Part shown: positions 1-5,391 of the stretch, piece by piece
Layout: each line of letters begins with the position of its first letter
Position numbering within the stretch: the stretch's first letter is position 1
Source: Bacteroidota bacterium
Lineage (GTDB): Bacteria; Bacteroidota; Bacteroidia; B-17B0; Aurantibacillaceae
DNA length: 5,391 nucleotides
Assembly: GCA_947449125.1 (NCBI GenBank)
Contig: CANFQR010000126.1
Location: 1-5,391 of the forward strand
Reading direction: 5' to 3'
Program-made: the position numbers and the translations under genes
Notes under the pieces: model-generated
Seen by the model: the letters and a program-made list of their open reading frames with translations, nothing else
What the model was told of the DNA's origin: nothing
The model's database searches: none

Positions 1-7
1 ACATTTG
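1..7 (+). promoter_or_regulatory. Possible clpP -7 promoter box, cut by window edge
   Basis: Bases 1-7 read ACATTTG, which is the Bacteroidota -7 element TAnnTTTG without its first T; that base would lie just outside the window. The final G is 22 bases before the clpP start codon, almost the same distance as for the complete box at 812-819 relative to its gene (20 bases). The -33 element would be outside the window, so this is a guess from half a promoter. Confidence 0.3.
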
Positions 8-29
8 ATTTAATTAAAAAATATAAAAT

Positions 30-701
30 ATGTTTGATAACAATGAATTTAAAAAATATGCCACAAAACATAGAGGCATTAATAGTTTAACTTACGATAG
101 TTATACTTCCCGTATTCAGTCTTCTTTAACGCCATACATTATAGAAGAACGTCAGTTAAATGTTGCCCAGATGGATGTGTTCTCTCGTTTAATGATGGAC
201 CGTATAATATTTTTAGGCACAGGTATAAACGATCAAGTTGCAAATATTGTGCAAGCTCAGCTGCTTTTTTTAGAGAGTGTTGATGCGAAAAAAGATATTC
301 AAATTTATGTGAACTCTCCCGGAGGAAGTGTTTACGCAGGTTTGGGGATTTATGACACCATGCAAATAATTAAACCCGATGTAGCAACTATTTGTACAGG
401 CATGGCCGCCAGTATGGGGGCAGTATTGCAGTGCGCAGGAGCAAAAGGTAAACGTACGGCACTAAAACATGCACGTATCATGATACATCAGCCTTTAGGA
501 GGTGCCGAAGGTCAGGCCAGTGATATTGAGATTACAGCAAGAGAAATTCAAAAATTAAAAAAAGAGCTTTATGATATTATTGCATTTCATAGCGGGCAAA
601 CGTATGAAAAAGTTTGGGCAGATAGCGACAGAGATTATTGGATGATTGCTGCCGAAGCTAAAGAATACGGTATGATTGATGAAGTCCTAGAAAGAAAATA
701 A
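30..701 (+). CDS. clpP: ATP-dependent Clp protease proteolytic subunit ClpP
   Basis: This is the serine peptidase subunit of the Clp protease, a cytosolic barrel of two seven-subunit rings that degrades proteins unfolded and fed in by a Clp/Hsp100 ATPase such as ClpX. The 223-residue protein is complete. The catalytic triad is visible: Ser128 in GMAASMGA, His153 in ARIMIHQPLGG and Asp202 in DSDRDYWM, aligned with Ser111, His136 and Asp185 of the E. coli precursor. The oxyanion-hole strand NSPGGSVYAG lies at 95-104 and the handle region follows His153. About 30 residues precede SSLTPYIIEE, where mature ClpP should begin. This leader is longer than the 14 residues of E. coli ClpP but usual for Bacteroidota. 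The ATG at 30 gives the family's MFDNNEFKKYATKH-type beginning; there is no Shine-Dalgarno sequence, as is normal in this phylum. A strong terminator follows, and clpX is not the next gene. Confidence 0.97.
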   Translation: MFDNNEFKKYATKHRGINSLTYDSYTSRIQSSLTPYIIEERQLNVAQMDVFSRLMMDRIIFLGTGINDQVANIVQAQLLFLESVDAKKDIQIYVNSPGGSVYAGLGIYDTMQIIKPDVATICTGMAASMGAVLQCAGAKGKRTALKHARIMIHQPLGGAEGQASDIEITAREIQKLKKELYDIIAFHSGQTYEKVWADSDRDYWMIAAEAKEYGMIDEVLERK

Positions 702-721
702 TTATTTCTTTTTCCTTTAGT

Positions 722-757
722 AAAATCCCTCAAGAAATTATTTTTGAGGGATTTTTA
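722..757 (+). terminator. Intrinsic terminator after clpP
   Basis: A perfect 12-bp inverted repeat (722-733 with 744-755) encloses a 10-base loop that could add three more pairs, one of them G-U. The GC part of the stem is CCCTC/GAGGG, and the right arm ends in a T-rich run. It begins 20 bases after the clpP stop codon and should separate clpP from the next gene. Confidence 0.85.
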
Positions 758-788
758 TTTTAAAATTTCACAAATTCTAATTTTTAAT

Positions 789-819
789 TTTGTGTTTAAA
801 GCACTTATAAATATATTTG
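789..819 (+). promoter_or_regulatory. Bacteroidota-type promoter of the exported-protein gene
   Basis: A -33 element TTTG (789-792) and a perfect -7 element TATATTTG (812-819, consensus TAnnTTTG) are separated by 19 bases, the spacing known for the Bacteroidota primary sigma factor. The expected start of transcription is a few bases after 819, leaving a leader of only about 15 bases before the ATG at 840. The promoter lies directly after the clpP terminator, so this gene is probably transcribed on its own. Confidence 0.7.
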
Positions 820-839
820 ATAATTATTATAAACAGAAC

Positions 840-1502
840 ATGAAAAAAATCTTTTCAATATTATTTATTAGTTCAACGTTAATGATTCTTGCCCAACCTA
901 AAGGTAAAGATCCCAAAATGTCACCTACTTTAAGTCCAGGATATTATTGCAATTTAAAAGGCGATACCGTAAAAGGAGAAATTCAAACCAATCCTACAAA
1001 TGGTGAGTTAGATTTTTACAATGGCTTTAATTTTAAACCAAAAGGAGCCGCAAAAGTTACTCCAATTAGTAATAAAAAAGCAAAATCATATGGTTTTGAT
1101 GGTAGACATTTTTCGCTTTTTCCTTTTGGTGAAGGATTTGTGTATTTAGAATATATAGCAAAAGGTAGATTGAATTTTTTTGAATATAAAATAATGGGTA
1201 AAAAAGAGGGGCAGCCTGTTGTAGAAAGTTTATATTTTATGCAAGATACAAAGGCGGATGAGGCTAATAAAGAATTAAGAGAGTTGAAAAGAATATCTCA
1301 AAAGTTCTATAAAAAAGAAATTAAACCTTACATGAAAGATCAGATTGCTACATGGGATAATCTTGATAAATTTGTTTTTAATAAAGAAGTTATCGGAAAT
1401 GCCATCAGAGAATTTAACAGGTATTATGACAATTCGGGTACAGAAACACCACAAATTGAAACAGAAAAGGTAACTGAAGAAACAAAAGAAGAAACTGAAT
1501 AA
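840..1502 (+). CDS. Exported hypothetical protein, GDTxxGxI-type, Bacteroidota
   Basis: The function is not known. The 220-residue product begins with a clear signal peptide, MKKIFSILFISSTLMILAQ, with likely signal peptidase I cleavage near residue 18 or 19. No lipobox cysteine is present, so it should be periplasmic or secreted. The central part resembles a group of Bacteroidota proteins with the pattern G-Y-x5-GDT-x2-G-x-I (34-48 here, GYYCNLKGDTVKGEI), followed by a short beta-rich region and an aromatic patch VYLEYIAKGRLNFFEY (101-116). I recall the pattern from such proteins but cannot confirm the match. Residues 140-195 look helical and charged. The tail (201-220) is rich in Glu and Thr and probably disordered. 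The frame stays open upstream to 744, inside the clpP terminator stem; the ATG at 840 is chosen because it gives the signal peptide and sits 20 bases after a -7 box. The gene converges with the minus-strand genes. Confidence 0.85.
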   Translation: MKKIFSILFISSTLMILAQPKGKDPKMSPTLSPGYYCNLKGDTVKGEIQTNPTNGELDFYNGFNFKPKGAAKVTPISNKKAKSYGFDGRHFSLFPFGEGFVYLEYIAKGRLNFFEYKIMGKKEGQPVVESLYFMQDTKADEANKELRELKRISQKFYKKEIKPYMKDQIATWDNLDKFVFNKEVIGNAIREFNRYYDNSGTETPQIETEKVTEETKEETE

Positions 1503-1516
1503 AAATAAATAATAAT

Positions 1517-1551
1517 AAAAAAACTCCTTCAAATTTGAAGGAGTTTTTTTT
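1517..1551. terminator. Bidirectional intrinsic terminator
   Basis: Bases 1517-1550 form a perfect 34-bp palindrome centred between 1533 and 1534. Seven A, then CTCCTTC and AAA, are mirrored by TTT, GAAGGAG and seven T, with an eighth T at 1551. Read on either strand this gives a stem followed by a T run. It can therefore end the exported-protein gene (stop at 1500-1502) and the convergent small gene, whose stop codon (1550-1552) overlaps its right edge. Confidence 0.9.
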
Positions 1552-1774
1552 ATTCTGTTTTTTGATGAAATTCAAGGTGTTTTTTCAATTGTATTTTTAA
1601 CGTGTTTAAATAATTTTCCATATCTATAAAAGAAACACTTTTTTCGTTGCCGAATTTATTAAAATAAGGTAATTCTTCAATAAACTTATACAATTCAGGA
1701 TATTTAGTTTCAATTAATAAGGTTGTTTTTATAATATCCTCCATTAATTGGTTTAAGTTTTCATTTTTACTCAT
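1550..1774 (-). CDS. Small conserved hypothetical protein, 74 residues
   Basis: A complete small protein without signal peptide or membrane segment, so probably cytosolic. It is mostly predicted helix and rich in Lys and Glu. Residues 8-36 (NQLMEDIIKTTLLIETKYPE continuing through LYKFIEELP) recall a group of small Bacteroidota proteins with a 'I-x-KT-x3-I-x3-(F/Y)PEL-x-K(F/Y)-(I/L)-x-E-(M/L)P' pattern followed by a helix near the C-terminus. That memory is the main support that it is real; no function is known to me. It starts with ATG 63 bases after the stop of the Hsp20 gene on the same strand, with no evident TAnnTTTG box in the gap, so it may be the last gene of the lipoprotein-Hsp20 unit. 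Its stop codon overlaps the edge of the bidirectional terminator. Confidence 0.75.
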   Translation of the reverse strand: MSKNENLNQLMEDIIKTTLLIETKYPELYKFIEELPYFNKFGNEKSVSFIDMENYLNTLKIQLKKHLEFHQKTE

Positions 1775-1837
1775 TTAAAATTTAAAATACGTTTGTTTTA
1801 TTATTTTGGTAAAGAAATAAATCCACTTCATGAAAAA

Positions 1838-2305
1838 TCAACCAATCTCAATAATAATACCTTCTTCAATTTCTTCTAATTCTTTTTTTGGAATCAGCAA
1901 GGTTATTATGCCATTTTCATAGTCCGCTTGAATCTCTTCTTCCAAAGCGTCGTTTGGCAATTCAAATGATCTTGAAAACCCACAATATGAAAATTCTTTT
2001 CTTTTGTAGTTTGTTAAATCTTCTATGGTTTCTAGTTCCGAATCTGCACTCACAGATAAAATACCTTCTTCTACTTCAAGTTGTAATTTACCTTTTTTTA
2101 GACCAGGCGCAACTAATTCCACAATATACTCACCTTCGGTTTCATAAACATTTACAGGTGGAATACCAGAGCCAATATCTAAATTGATAAGTTCATTATT
2201 TAAATCTTCAATAGTTTTTGCAATTTCTCTTTCTGAATCAATTAATGGAGTTACTAAACTAGAGGTGTGATTGCTTTTGTTTTGTTTTAATAATAAGGTT
2301 GTCAT
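1838..2305 (-). CDS. Small heat shock protein, Hsp20/alpha-crystallin family
   Basis: An ATP-independent holdase chaperone: family members form oligomers that bind unfolding proteins until ATP-dependent chaperones refold them. The 155-residue protein has a short N-terminal arm (1-48), an alpha-crystallin domain from IPPVNVYETEGEYIVELVAPG (49-69, where typical members begin) to LLIPK (136-140), and a C-terminal tail ending IIEIG. The domain signature A-x4-G-x-I/L is at 127-134 (ADYENGII). The tail IEI (152-154) fits the I-x-I/V motif that docks on a neighbouring subunit. The region before it (141-149) is unusually acidic. The frame is open to 2365, but the ATG at 2305 is preferred because it gives MTTLLLKQNK and a 17-base gap after the upstream lipoprotein gene rather than an overlap of about 43 bases. 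No CIRCE-like repeat or -7 box was seen immediately upstream, so it may depend on the lipoprotein promoter. Confidence 0.93.
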   Translation of the reverse strand: MTTLLLKQNKSNHTSSLVTPLIDSEREIAKTIEDLNNELINLDIGSGIPPVNVYETEGEYIVELVAPGLKKGKLQLEVEEGILSVSADSELETIEDLTNYKRKEFSYCGFSRSFELPNDALEEEIQADYENGIITLLIPKKELEEIEEGIIIEIG

Positions 2306-2322
2306 AATTGGATTTGTTTTTT

Positions 2323-3207
2323 TTAGTTGATTTTTTCGATTATAAGATATTTTGATATACGCCAAAATTCTACAGGGTCTTTGATGTACAGGTTTTTTAT
2401 AAGCTGATGGTCTTTTATTAATAAATAGGCTTTTTCAGGGTGCGTTGAAATAATTTTTATTTTTTTGCAGTTAATAGGAATGCTTGTTGTTTCTGAATAA
2501 TTGATGCGTGTAAAGTTTGAGCTGTTTAAATTATTTTTTAGTTTTTTAGTTTTTCCAACGCCAATTAAACCTCCTGTTTTATTAATTATATTTTTTGTTT
2601 TTAATTCGTTGGCAGAACCAATAATAAAATAAGCTGTTTGTAATACTTCTGCCTCACTTTTAATTAGTTCATGTTCAATGATATTGTTTACATATAAAAA
2701 ATTAAGCGTGGTTTCAACAAGATATAAATCAGAGTGTAACGATGCTAAAGTGTTATATAGATTAAACAACTCTGTTTCTTTTATAACTAACGTTTTGTTT
2801 ATATTGATGATTGAACGATTTAATTCTGTATTTTTTTTTGTTGAACTTAATAACCTATTATTAAGCGATGCTGTATTTTTTTTACTTTGTTCTATTAGTT
2901 TATTTAATAAAATAATTTCCTGGTTTATATCGTTAATTTTTGAATTTATGATATCATGATTTACACTACTTGTTTTTAAAACAATAACATGTTGTTTAGT
3001 ATTAATTGAATCTATTGTTTTAGTTACGTTATTTATCGCATTAAAAAAATAATCAATTACCGAATCTTTACTTTTAATAACTGTTTTTAAGGAATCATTT
3101 TTATTTACATCGTTAGTTACTTTCTGATTAGAGGATTGACATGAAGAACAACAAAAATTATTTAAGAAAAGCAAAACACAAAAACCACTAAAATGCGTTC
3201 TATACAT
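2323..3207 (-). CDS. Probable coiled-coil lipoprotein, Bacteroidota family
   Basis: A 294-residue protein with a hydrophobic N-terminal segment (6-18) and a cysteine-rich end, CCSSCQSSNQ (19-28). Cys23 is the likeliest lipidated residue, though the lipobox is poor: -3 is Cys instead of Leu/Val/Ile. Residues 35-80 are polar, and about 80-175 form a long Asn-, Lys- and Leu-rich helical stretch likely to be a coiled coil. A compact C-terminal domain (191-293) has conserved-looking blocks: TAYFIIGSANEL, KTGGLIGVGKTKKL, FTRINYSETTSIPI, STHPEKAYLL and DPVEFWRISKYLII. Lipoproteins with a coiled coil and this type of C-terminal domain are common in Bacteroidota. I recall the name 'Cbp1-type' being used for some of them, but nothing here shows collagen binding. 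It lies 17 bases upstream of the Hsp20 gene, probably in the same transcript. The role is unknown; it could be an envelope-spanning or stress-related lipoprotein. Confidence 0.85.
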   Translation of the reverse strand: MYRTHFSGFCVLLFLNNFCCSSCQSSNQKVTNDVNKNDSLKTVIKSKDSVIDYFFNAINNVTKTIDSINTKQHVIVLKTSSVNHDIINSKINDINQEIILLNKLIEQSKKNTASLNNRLLSSTKKNTELNRSIININKTLVIKETELFNLYNTLASLHSDLYLVETTLNFLYVNNIIEHELIKSEAEVLQTAYFIIGSANELKTKNIINKTGGLIGVGKTKKLKNNLNSSNFTRINYSETTSIPINCKKIKIISTHPEKAYLLIKDHQLIKNLYIKDPVEFWRISKYLIIEKIN

Positions 3208-3298
3208 AAATTAATTTTAAAAGCTATTGCAAATTAAATTCAGTTTAAATAGTATTACCATGCTTTTTATCACTTTAAAAATTGATTACCAACATTAT

Positions 3299-3328
3299 AA
3301 AAAGCGAAAACCAACCTTACGGGGTTGG
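3299..3328 (-). terminator. Hairpin 1 of a pair, terminator-like on the minus strand
   Basis: CCAACC (3311-3316) pairs with GGTTGG (3323-3328) around the loop TTACGG. Read on the minus strand, the stem is followed by TTTTCGCTTTTT (3310 down to 3299), so it could end transcripts coming from the phosphorylase gene 170 bases upstream. An outer 6-bp pairing, AAGCGA (3302-3307) with TCGCTT (3338-3343), could enclose or compete with it. The stem has only six pairs, so termination is plausible, not certain. Confidence 0.45.
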
Positions 3329-3377
3329 CTTTACACGTCGCTTCCATGTTTGAAATGGTCTAACCTTACGGGGTTAG
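3311..3377. repeat. Tandem pair of near-identical hairpins, REP-like
   Basis: Two hairpins begin 49 bases apart: 3311-3328 and 3360-3377. They share the 14-base core AACCTTACGGGGTT (3313-3326 and 3362-3375). Outside the core the closing C-G pair is the same, while the next pair changes from C-G (3312/3327) to T-A (3361/3376), which keeps the stem intact. The sequence between the copies is unrelated to what follows the second copy, apart from a weak CCAT/ATGG pairing (3344-3347 with 3355-3358). This looks like a dispersed intergenic palindrome family or a selected RNA structure, not a gene. Confidence 0.75.
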
Positions 3378-3409
3378 TTCTGAATAAAAATTAGGTTTAT
3401 TAATAGTTA

Positions 3410-3417
3410 CAAATTTA
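3410..3417 (-). promoter_or_regulatory. Possible -7 box for the lipoprotein gene
   Basis: On the minus strand these bases read TAAATTTG, a perfect TAnnTTTG box. No TTTG-type -33 element is seen at the usual spacing; the sequence there is CATCAT-like. In DNA this AT-rich such a box is expected by chance roughly once per 1 to 1.5 kb per strand. If used, transcription would start near 3406 and give the lipoprotein gene a leader of about 200 bases carrying both hairpins. Confidence 0.25.
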
Positions 3418-3459
3418 ACGCGTAAATAAATTTTTTATGATGATGGTAGGCAGTTAGCT

Positions 3460-3477
3460 ATTTGATTTACATCAAAT
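3460..3477. promoter_or_regulatory. FNR/CRP-type palindrome TTGATnnnnATCAA
   Basis: ATTTGAT (3460-3466) and ATCAAAT (3471-3477) are perfect inverted repeats around TTAC. The core TTGATTTACATCAA (3462-3475) matches the consensus half-sites of E. coli FNR exactly and resembles sites of other CRP/FNR-family regulators. It is 20 bases after the phosphorylase stop codon. It is not a good terminator, because no T run follows on the minus strand. It could instead be an operator for the lipoprotein gene to its left. Which regulator, if any, binds is unknown. Confidence 0.4.
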
Positions 3478-3497
3478 GAAATTTTTAAATTTATTTT

Positions 3498-5391
3498 TTA
3501 TAACCATTTTAAAATTGGAAAATCCAGTCGGTTAGTTAATAATTCGCTTTTTGGATAAACTCTAAAACTATATTCATAAACACCTGTATGAGTTATTGGA
3601 ATTTTGCAAACATACGATGCGTAGATATTTTTGTTTTCAGTTGGAAATAATTCTGTTTTGTAAACAATTTTTTCAAATTCTTTATCTTCTTTTCTTTTTT
3701 CGATAAAAATTATTTCTACACCTATTTCGCTTGACGATAAATTATTTAAATCTAAATTGATGTTTGGGCATAGTTCAGATCCAACCGGAAAAGCTTTGTT
3801 TTCCGAATCGTAAGCCTCCATTGAATTAAGATGAATTTTATTCCATTCGCGAATAATTTTTAGTTTCCAGGCTGCTAATTTTTTTGCTTTGTCGTAATTA
3901 TTTTCGATTAATAAATTGTTTTGTGATTTTAAGTTTAAATAATAATTTTCTATATAGTCGTTAAGCATTCGATTTGTTGAAAATTTAGCTGCTAAATTTG
4001 ATAACGCCGCTTTTATTTTTTTTATCCAGCCGGCTGGTAAATTATTGGCATCAAAGGTTAAATAAAGTGGAATAATTTCATGTTCTAATTTATTATATAA
4101 AGCTTCAGCTTCAATTTCTTTTTGTCGGTTTAAATTGTTTTTAGTTGTGTTTTCAGTATAGGTCCATCCATAATCTGGTTTATAAGCTTCTGCCCACCAA
4201 CCATCTAATGCGCTAAAATTAATTACACCGTTTATCATTGCTTTTATGCCGCTTGTGCCTGAGGCTTCCATTTCAATTTCGGGTGTGTTTAACCAAACAT
4301 CAACACCCTTTACCAAGTAGTTTGAAATTGCCATATCATAGTTTTGAAGAAATATAATATGATTTTTGAAATTTTCTTGTTTTGAAATATTAATGATATC
4401 CTGAATAATTTCTTGCCCTTCAGTATCATTTGGATGAGCCTTACCAGCAAAAACAAATAAAATGTTAACCTTGCTATTTTTAATAATGTTATTAAGCCTT
4501 GTTAAATCTTGAAAAATTAGGGTAGGTTGCTTGTAGGTTACTATTCTTTTTGCAAAACCAATTATTAATGTTTTTTCATTTATAAAATCATTATCGGGTA
4601 AAAATAAGTTGTTTGTTTTTTTCTTTCTTTTTTCATCATCAATATATTTTTTTAACTCGGTAATAAGTTTGTTTTTGAGTTTTAAATGAATTTCCCAGAT
4701 TGTTTTGTCGGGTATTTCATTAATTTTTTTCCAGTTATTTTCTTCAGAATTAAGCTCGAAAAATTTTTCTCCAAATGTGTTTAAATACAGTGTTTGCCAT
4801 TCAGTTGCTAACCAGCTAAGCAGATGCACACCATTGGTTACGTGTCCTAAATTAAGTTCTTCTGTAGAATAACCGTTCCATAATGGACCAAATATCCTTC
4901 TAGATACTTTTTCATGCATGCTGCTTACACCATTTATTTTTCCTGAAATTCTGGCAGCTAAAAAACTCATTGAAAATTTTTCATTTATGTCGTCTTCATT
5001 AATTTTTCCTAAGCCCATCATTTTTTTCCAACTTATATTTAAGAGGTTGGCGTGATAGGCTAAATATATTCTCAGCAGGTCTTCATTAAATCTGTCATGT
5101 CCGGCAGGAACTGGTGTATGTGTAGTAAAAAGAGATGATGCTCTTACAACTTCAATGGCTTCATCAAATGATATGTTTTCGTCTTGAACTAGAATAAGTA
5201 AGCGTTCAAGTCCTGCAAAAGCTGCATGACCTTCGTTGTAATGAAAAATATCTGGATTAATGTTTAATATTTTTAATAATCTCACGCCGCCAATACCTAA
5301 TAATAACTCTTGTTTTAAACGATTTTCCCGATCACCGCCATATAAATTATTAGTTATTGTTTGATCTTCAGCTTTATTTTCAGGTATGTCT
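3498..5391 (-). CDS. glgP: Alpha-glucan (glycogen) phosphorylase, GT35, C-terminal part
   Basis: This enzyme removes glucose units from glycogen or related alpha-1,4-glucans with phosphate, giving glucose-1-phosphate; it uses pyridoxal phosphate (PLP) and acts in the cytosol. The frame is open to the right edge, so the 5' end is missing and 630 residues are visible (residue 1 is codon 5390-5388). Visible blocks, in order: LYGGDRENRLKQELLLGIGG (16-35), FHYNEGHAAF (49-58), TTHTPVPAGHDRF (89-101), HVTNGVHLLSW (183-193), GFAKRIVTYKQ (278-288), FAGKAHPND (314-322) and EASGTSGIKAMING (375-388). Lys383 (codon 4244-4242) is the expected PLP lysine. Arg282 and Lys287 match the phosphate-binding Arg569 and Lys574 of rabbit muscle phosphorylase. 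DGWW (396-399) is typical of the bacterial and archaeal subfamily of TIGR02094 type, as is the beta-rich C-terminal region (about 525-630) ending in LKWL. In Bacteroidota such enzymes may be stand-alone or fused to a glycogen synthase; the missing part would decide. Confidence 0.95.
   Translation of the reverse strand, partial: DIPENKAEDQTITNNLYGGDRENRLKQELLLGIGGVRLLKILNINPDIFHYNEGHAAFAGLERLLILVQDENISFDEAIEVVRASSLFTTHTPVPAGHDRFNEDLLRIYLAYHANLLNISWKKMMGLGKINEDDINEKFSMSFLAARISGKINGVSSMHEKVSRRIFGPLWNGYSTEELNLGHVTNGVHLLSWLATEWQTLYLNTFGEKFFELNSEENNWKKINEIPDKTIWEIHLKLKNKLITELKKYIDDEKRKKKTNNLFLPDNDFINEKTLIIGFAKRIVTYKQPTLIFQDLTRLNNIIKNSKVNILFVFAGKAHPNDTEGQEIIQDIINISKQENFKNHIIFLQNYDMAISNYLVKGVDVWLNTPEIEMEASGTSGIKAMINGVINFSALDGWWAEAYKPDYGWTYTENTTKNNLNRQKEIEAEALYNKLEHEIIPLYLTFDANNLPAGWIKKIKAALSNLAAKFSTNRMLNDYIENYYLNLKSQNNLLIENNYDKAKKLAAWKLKIIREWNKIHLNSMEAYDSENKAFPVGSELCPNINLDLNNLSSSEIGVEIIFIEKRKEDKEFEKIVYKTELFPTENKNIYASYVCKIPITHTGVYEYSFRVYPKSELLTNRLDFPILKWL

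Noticed and set aside
744..839. Upstream extension of the exported-protein gene from a TTG at 744
   Set aside because: It would begin inside the clpP terminator stem and place 32 residues before an obvious signal peptide; the promoter at 789-819 also lies within it.
1275..1532. Minus-strand open frame opposite the exported-protein gene
   Set aside because: It is a Phe- and Tyr-rich mirror of the lysine/glutamate codons of the real gene and crosses the terminator palindrome.
1888..2187. Plus-strand open frame inside the Hsp20 gene
   Set aside because: It lies antisense to a clear Hsp20 domain and its translation resembles no protein family I know.
2306..2365. Longer Hsp20 start at 2365
   Set aside because: It overlaps the end of the lipoprotein gene and adds a lysine-rich stretch not expected in the family; the ATG at 2305 fits better.
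2678..2959. Plus-strand open frame inside the lipoprotein gene, with apparent hydrophobic segments
   Set aside because: The hydrophobicity comes from the antisense of Asn/Lys-rich coiled-coil codons; no promoter or start context supports it.
3230..3237. Second possible minus-strand -7 box (TTAATTTG) close to the lipoprotein start
   Set aside because: It mismatches TAnnTTTG at the second base and has no -33 element at the expected spacing.
3301..3377. CRISPR-like repeats
   Set aside because: Only two palindromic copies exist, with a core of 14 bases, and no further units or cas genes are present.
3460..3477. Terminator of the phosphorylase gene
   Set aside because: The stem has only AT-rich pairs plus one G-C per arm, and it is not followed by a T run on the minus strand.
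5283..5285. GTG as start of the phosphorylase
   Set aside because: The codons upstream encode conserved phosphorylase sequence (LYGGDRENRLKQELLLGIGG), so this is an internal valine.

Overview
The window is a 5.4 kb, AT-rich stretch of chromosome, most likely from a member of the phylum Bacteroidota. Three things point there. The ClpP sequence has the Bacteroidota wording (for example NVAQMDVFSRLMMDRIIFLG). Start codons lack Shine-Dalgarno sequences but are preceded by TAnnTTTG boxes, the Bacteroidota -7 element. Several hypothetical proteins also have the look of Bacteroidota-specific families. No mobile element, CRISPR array, tRNA or rRNA was seen.

Left part, + strand: a complete clpP (30-701), ending in a strong hairpin terminator (722-757). 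A well-formed Bacteroidota promoter (789-819) then drives a short-leader gene for a 220-residue exported protein of unknown function (840-1502). This gene meets the minus-strand genes head-on, and a 34-bp perfect palindrome (1517-1550) between them can terminate transcription both ways.

Middle part, minus strand (transcribed right to left): a 294-residue probable lipoprotein with a coiled coil and a conserved C-terminal domain (2323-3207), a small heat shock protein of the Hsp20 family (1838-2305), and a 74-residue conserved hypothetical protein (1550-1774). Gaps of 17 and 63 bases, and no clear promoter between them, suggest one transcription unit.

The 290-base gap 3208-3497 is the most structured non-coding part. 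It holds two copies of a hairpin whose only stem difference is a compensatory base-pair change, a perfect TTGATnnnnATCAA palindrome of the FNR/CRP type, and a possible minus-strand -7 box. No gene is visible in it.

Right part, minus strand: the C-terminal 630 residues of an alpha-glucan (glycogen) phosphorylase (3498-5391); its 5' end lies beyond the right edge.

Taken together the genes concern protein quality control (ClpP, Hsp20), the cell envelope (an exported protein and a lipoprotein) and storage-polysaccharide breakdown (phosphorylase). They look like ordinary chromosomal neighbours rather than one dedicated system, and I see no convincing new multi-gene system. The intergenic structures at 3299-3477 and the lipoprotein-Hsp20 unit are the parts most worth a second look.
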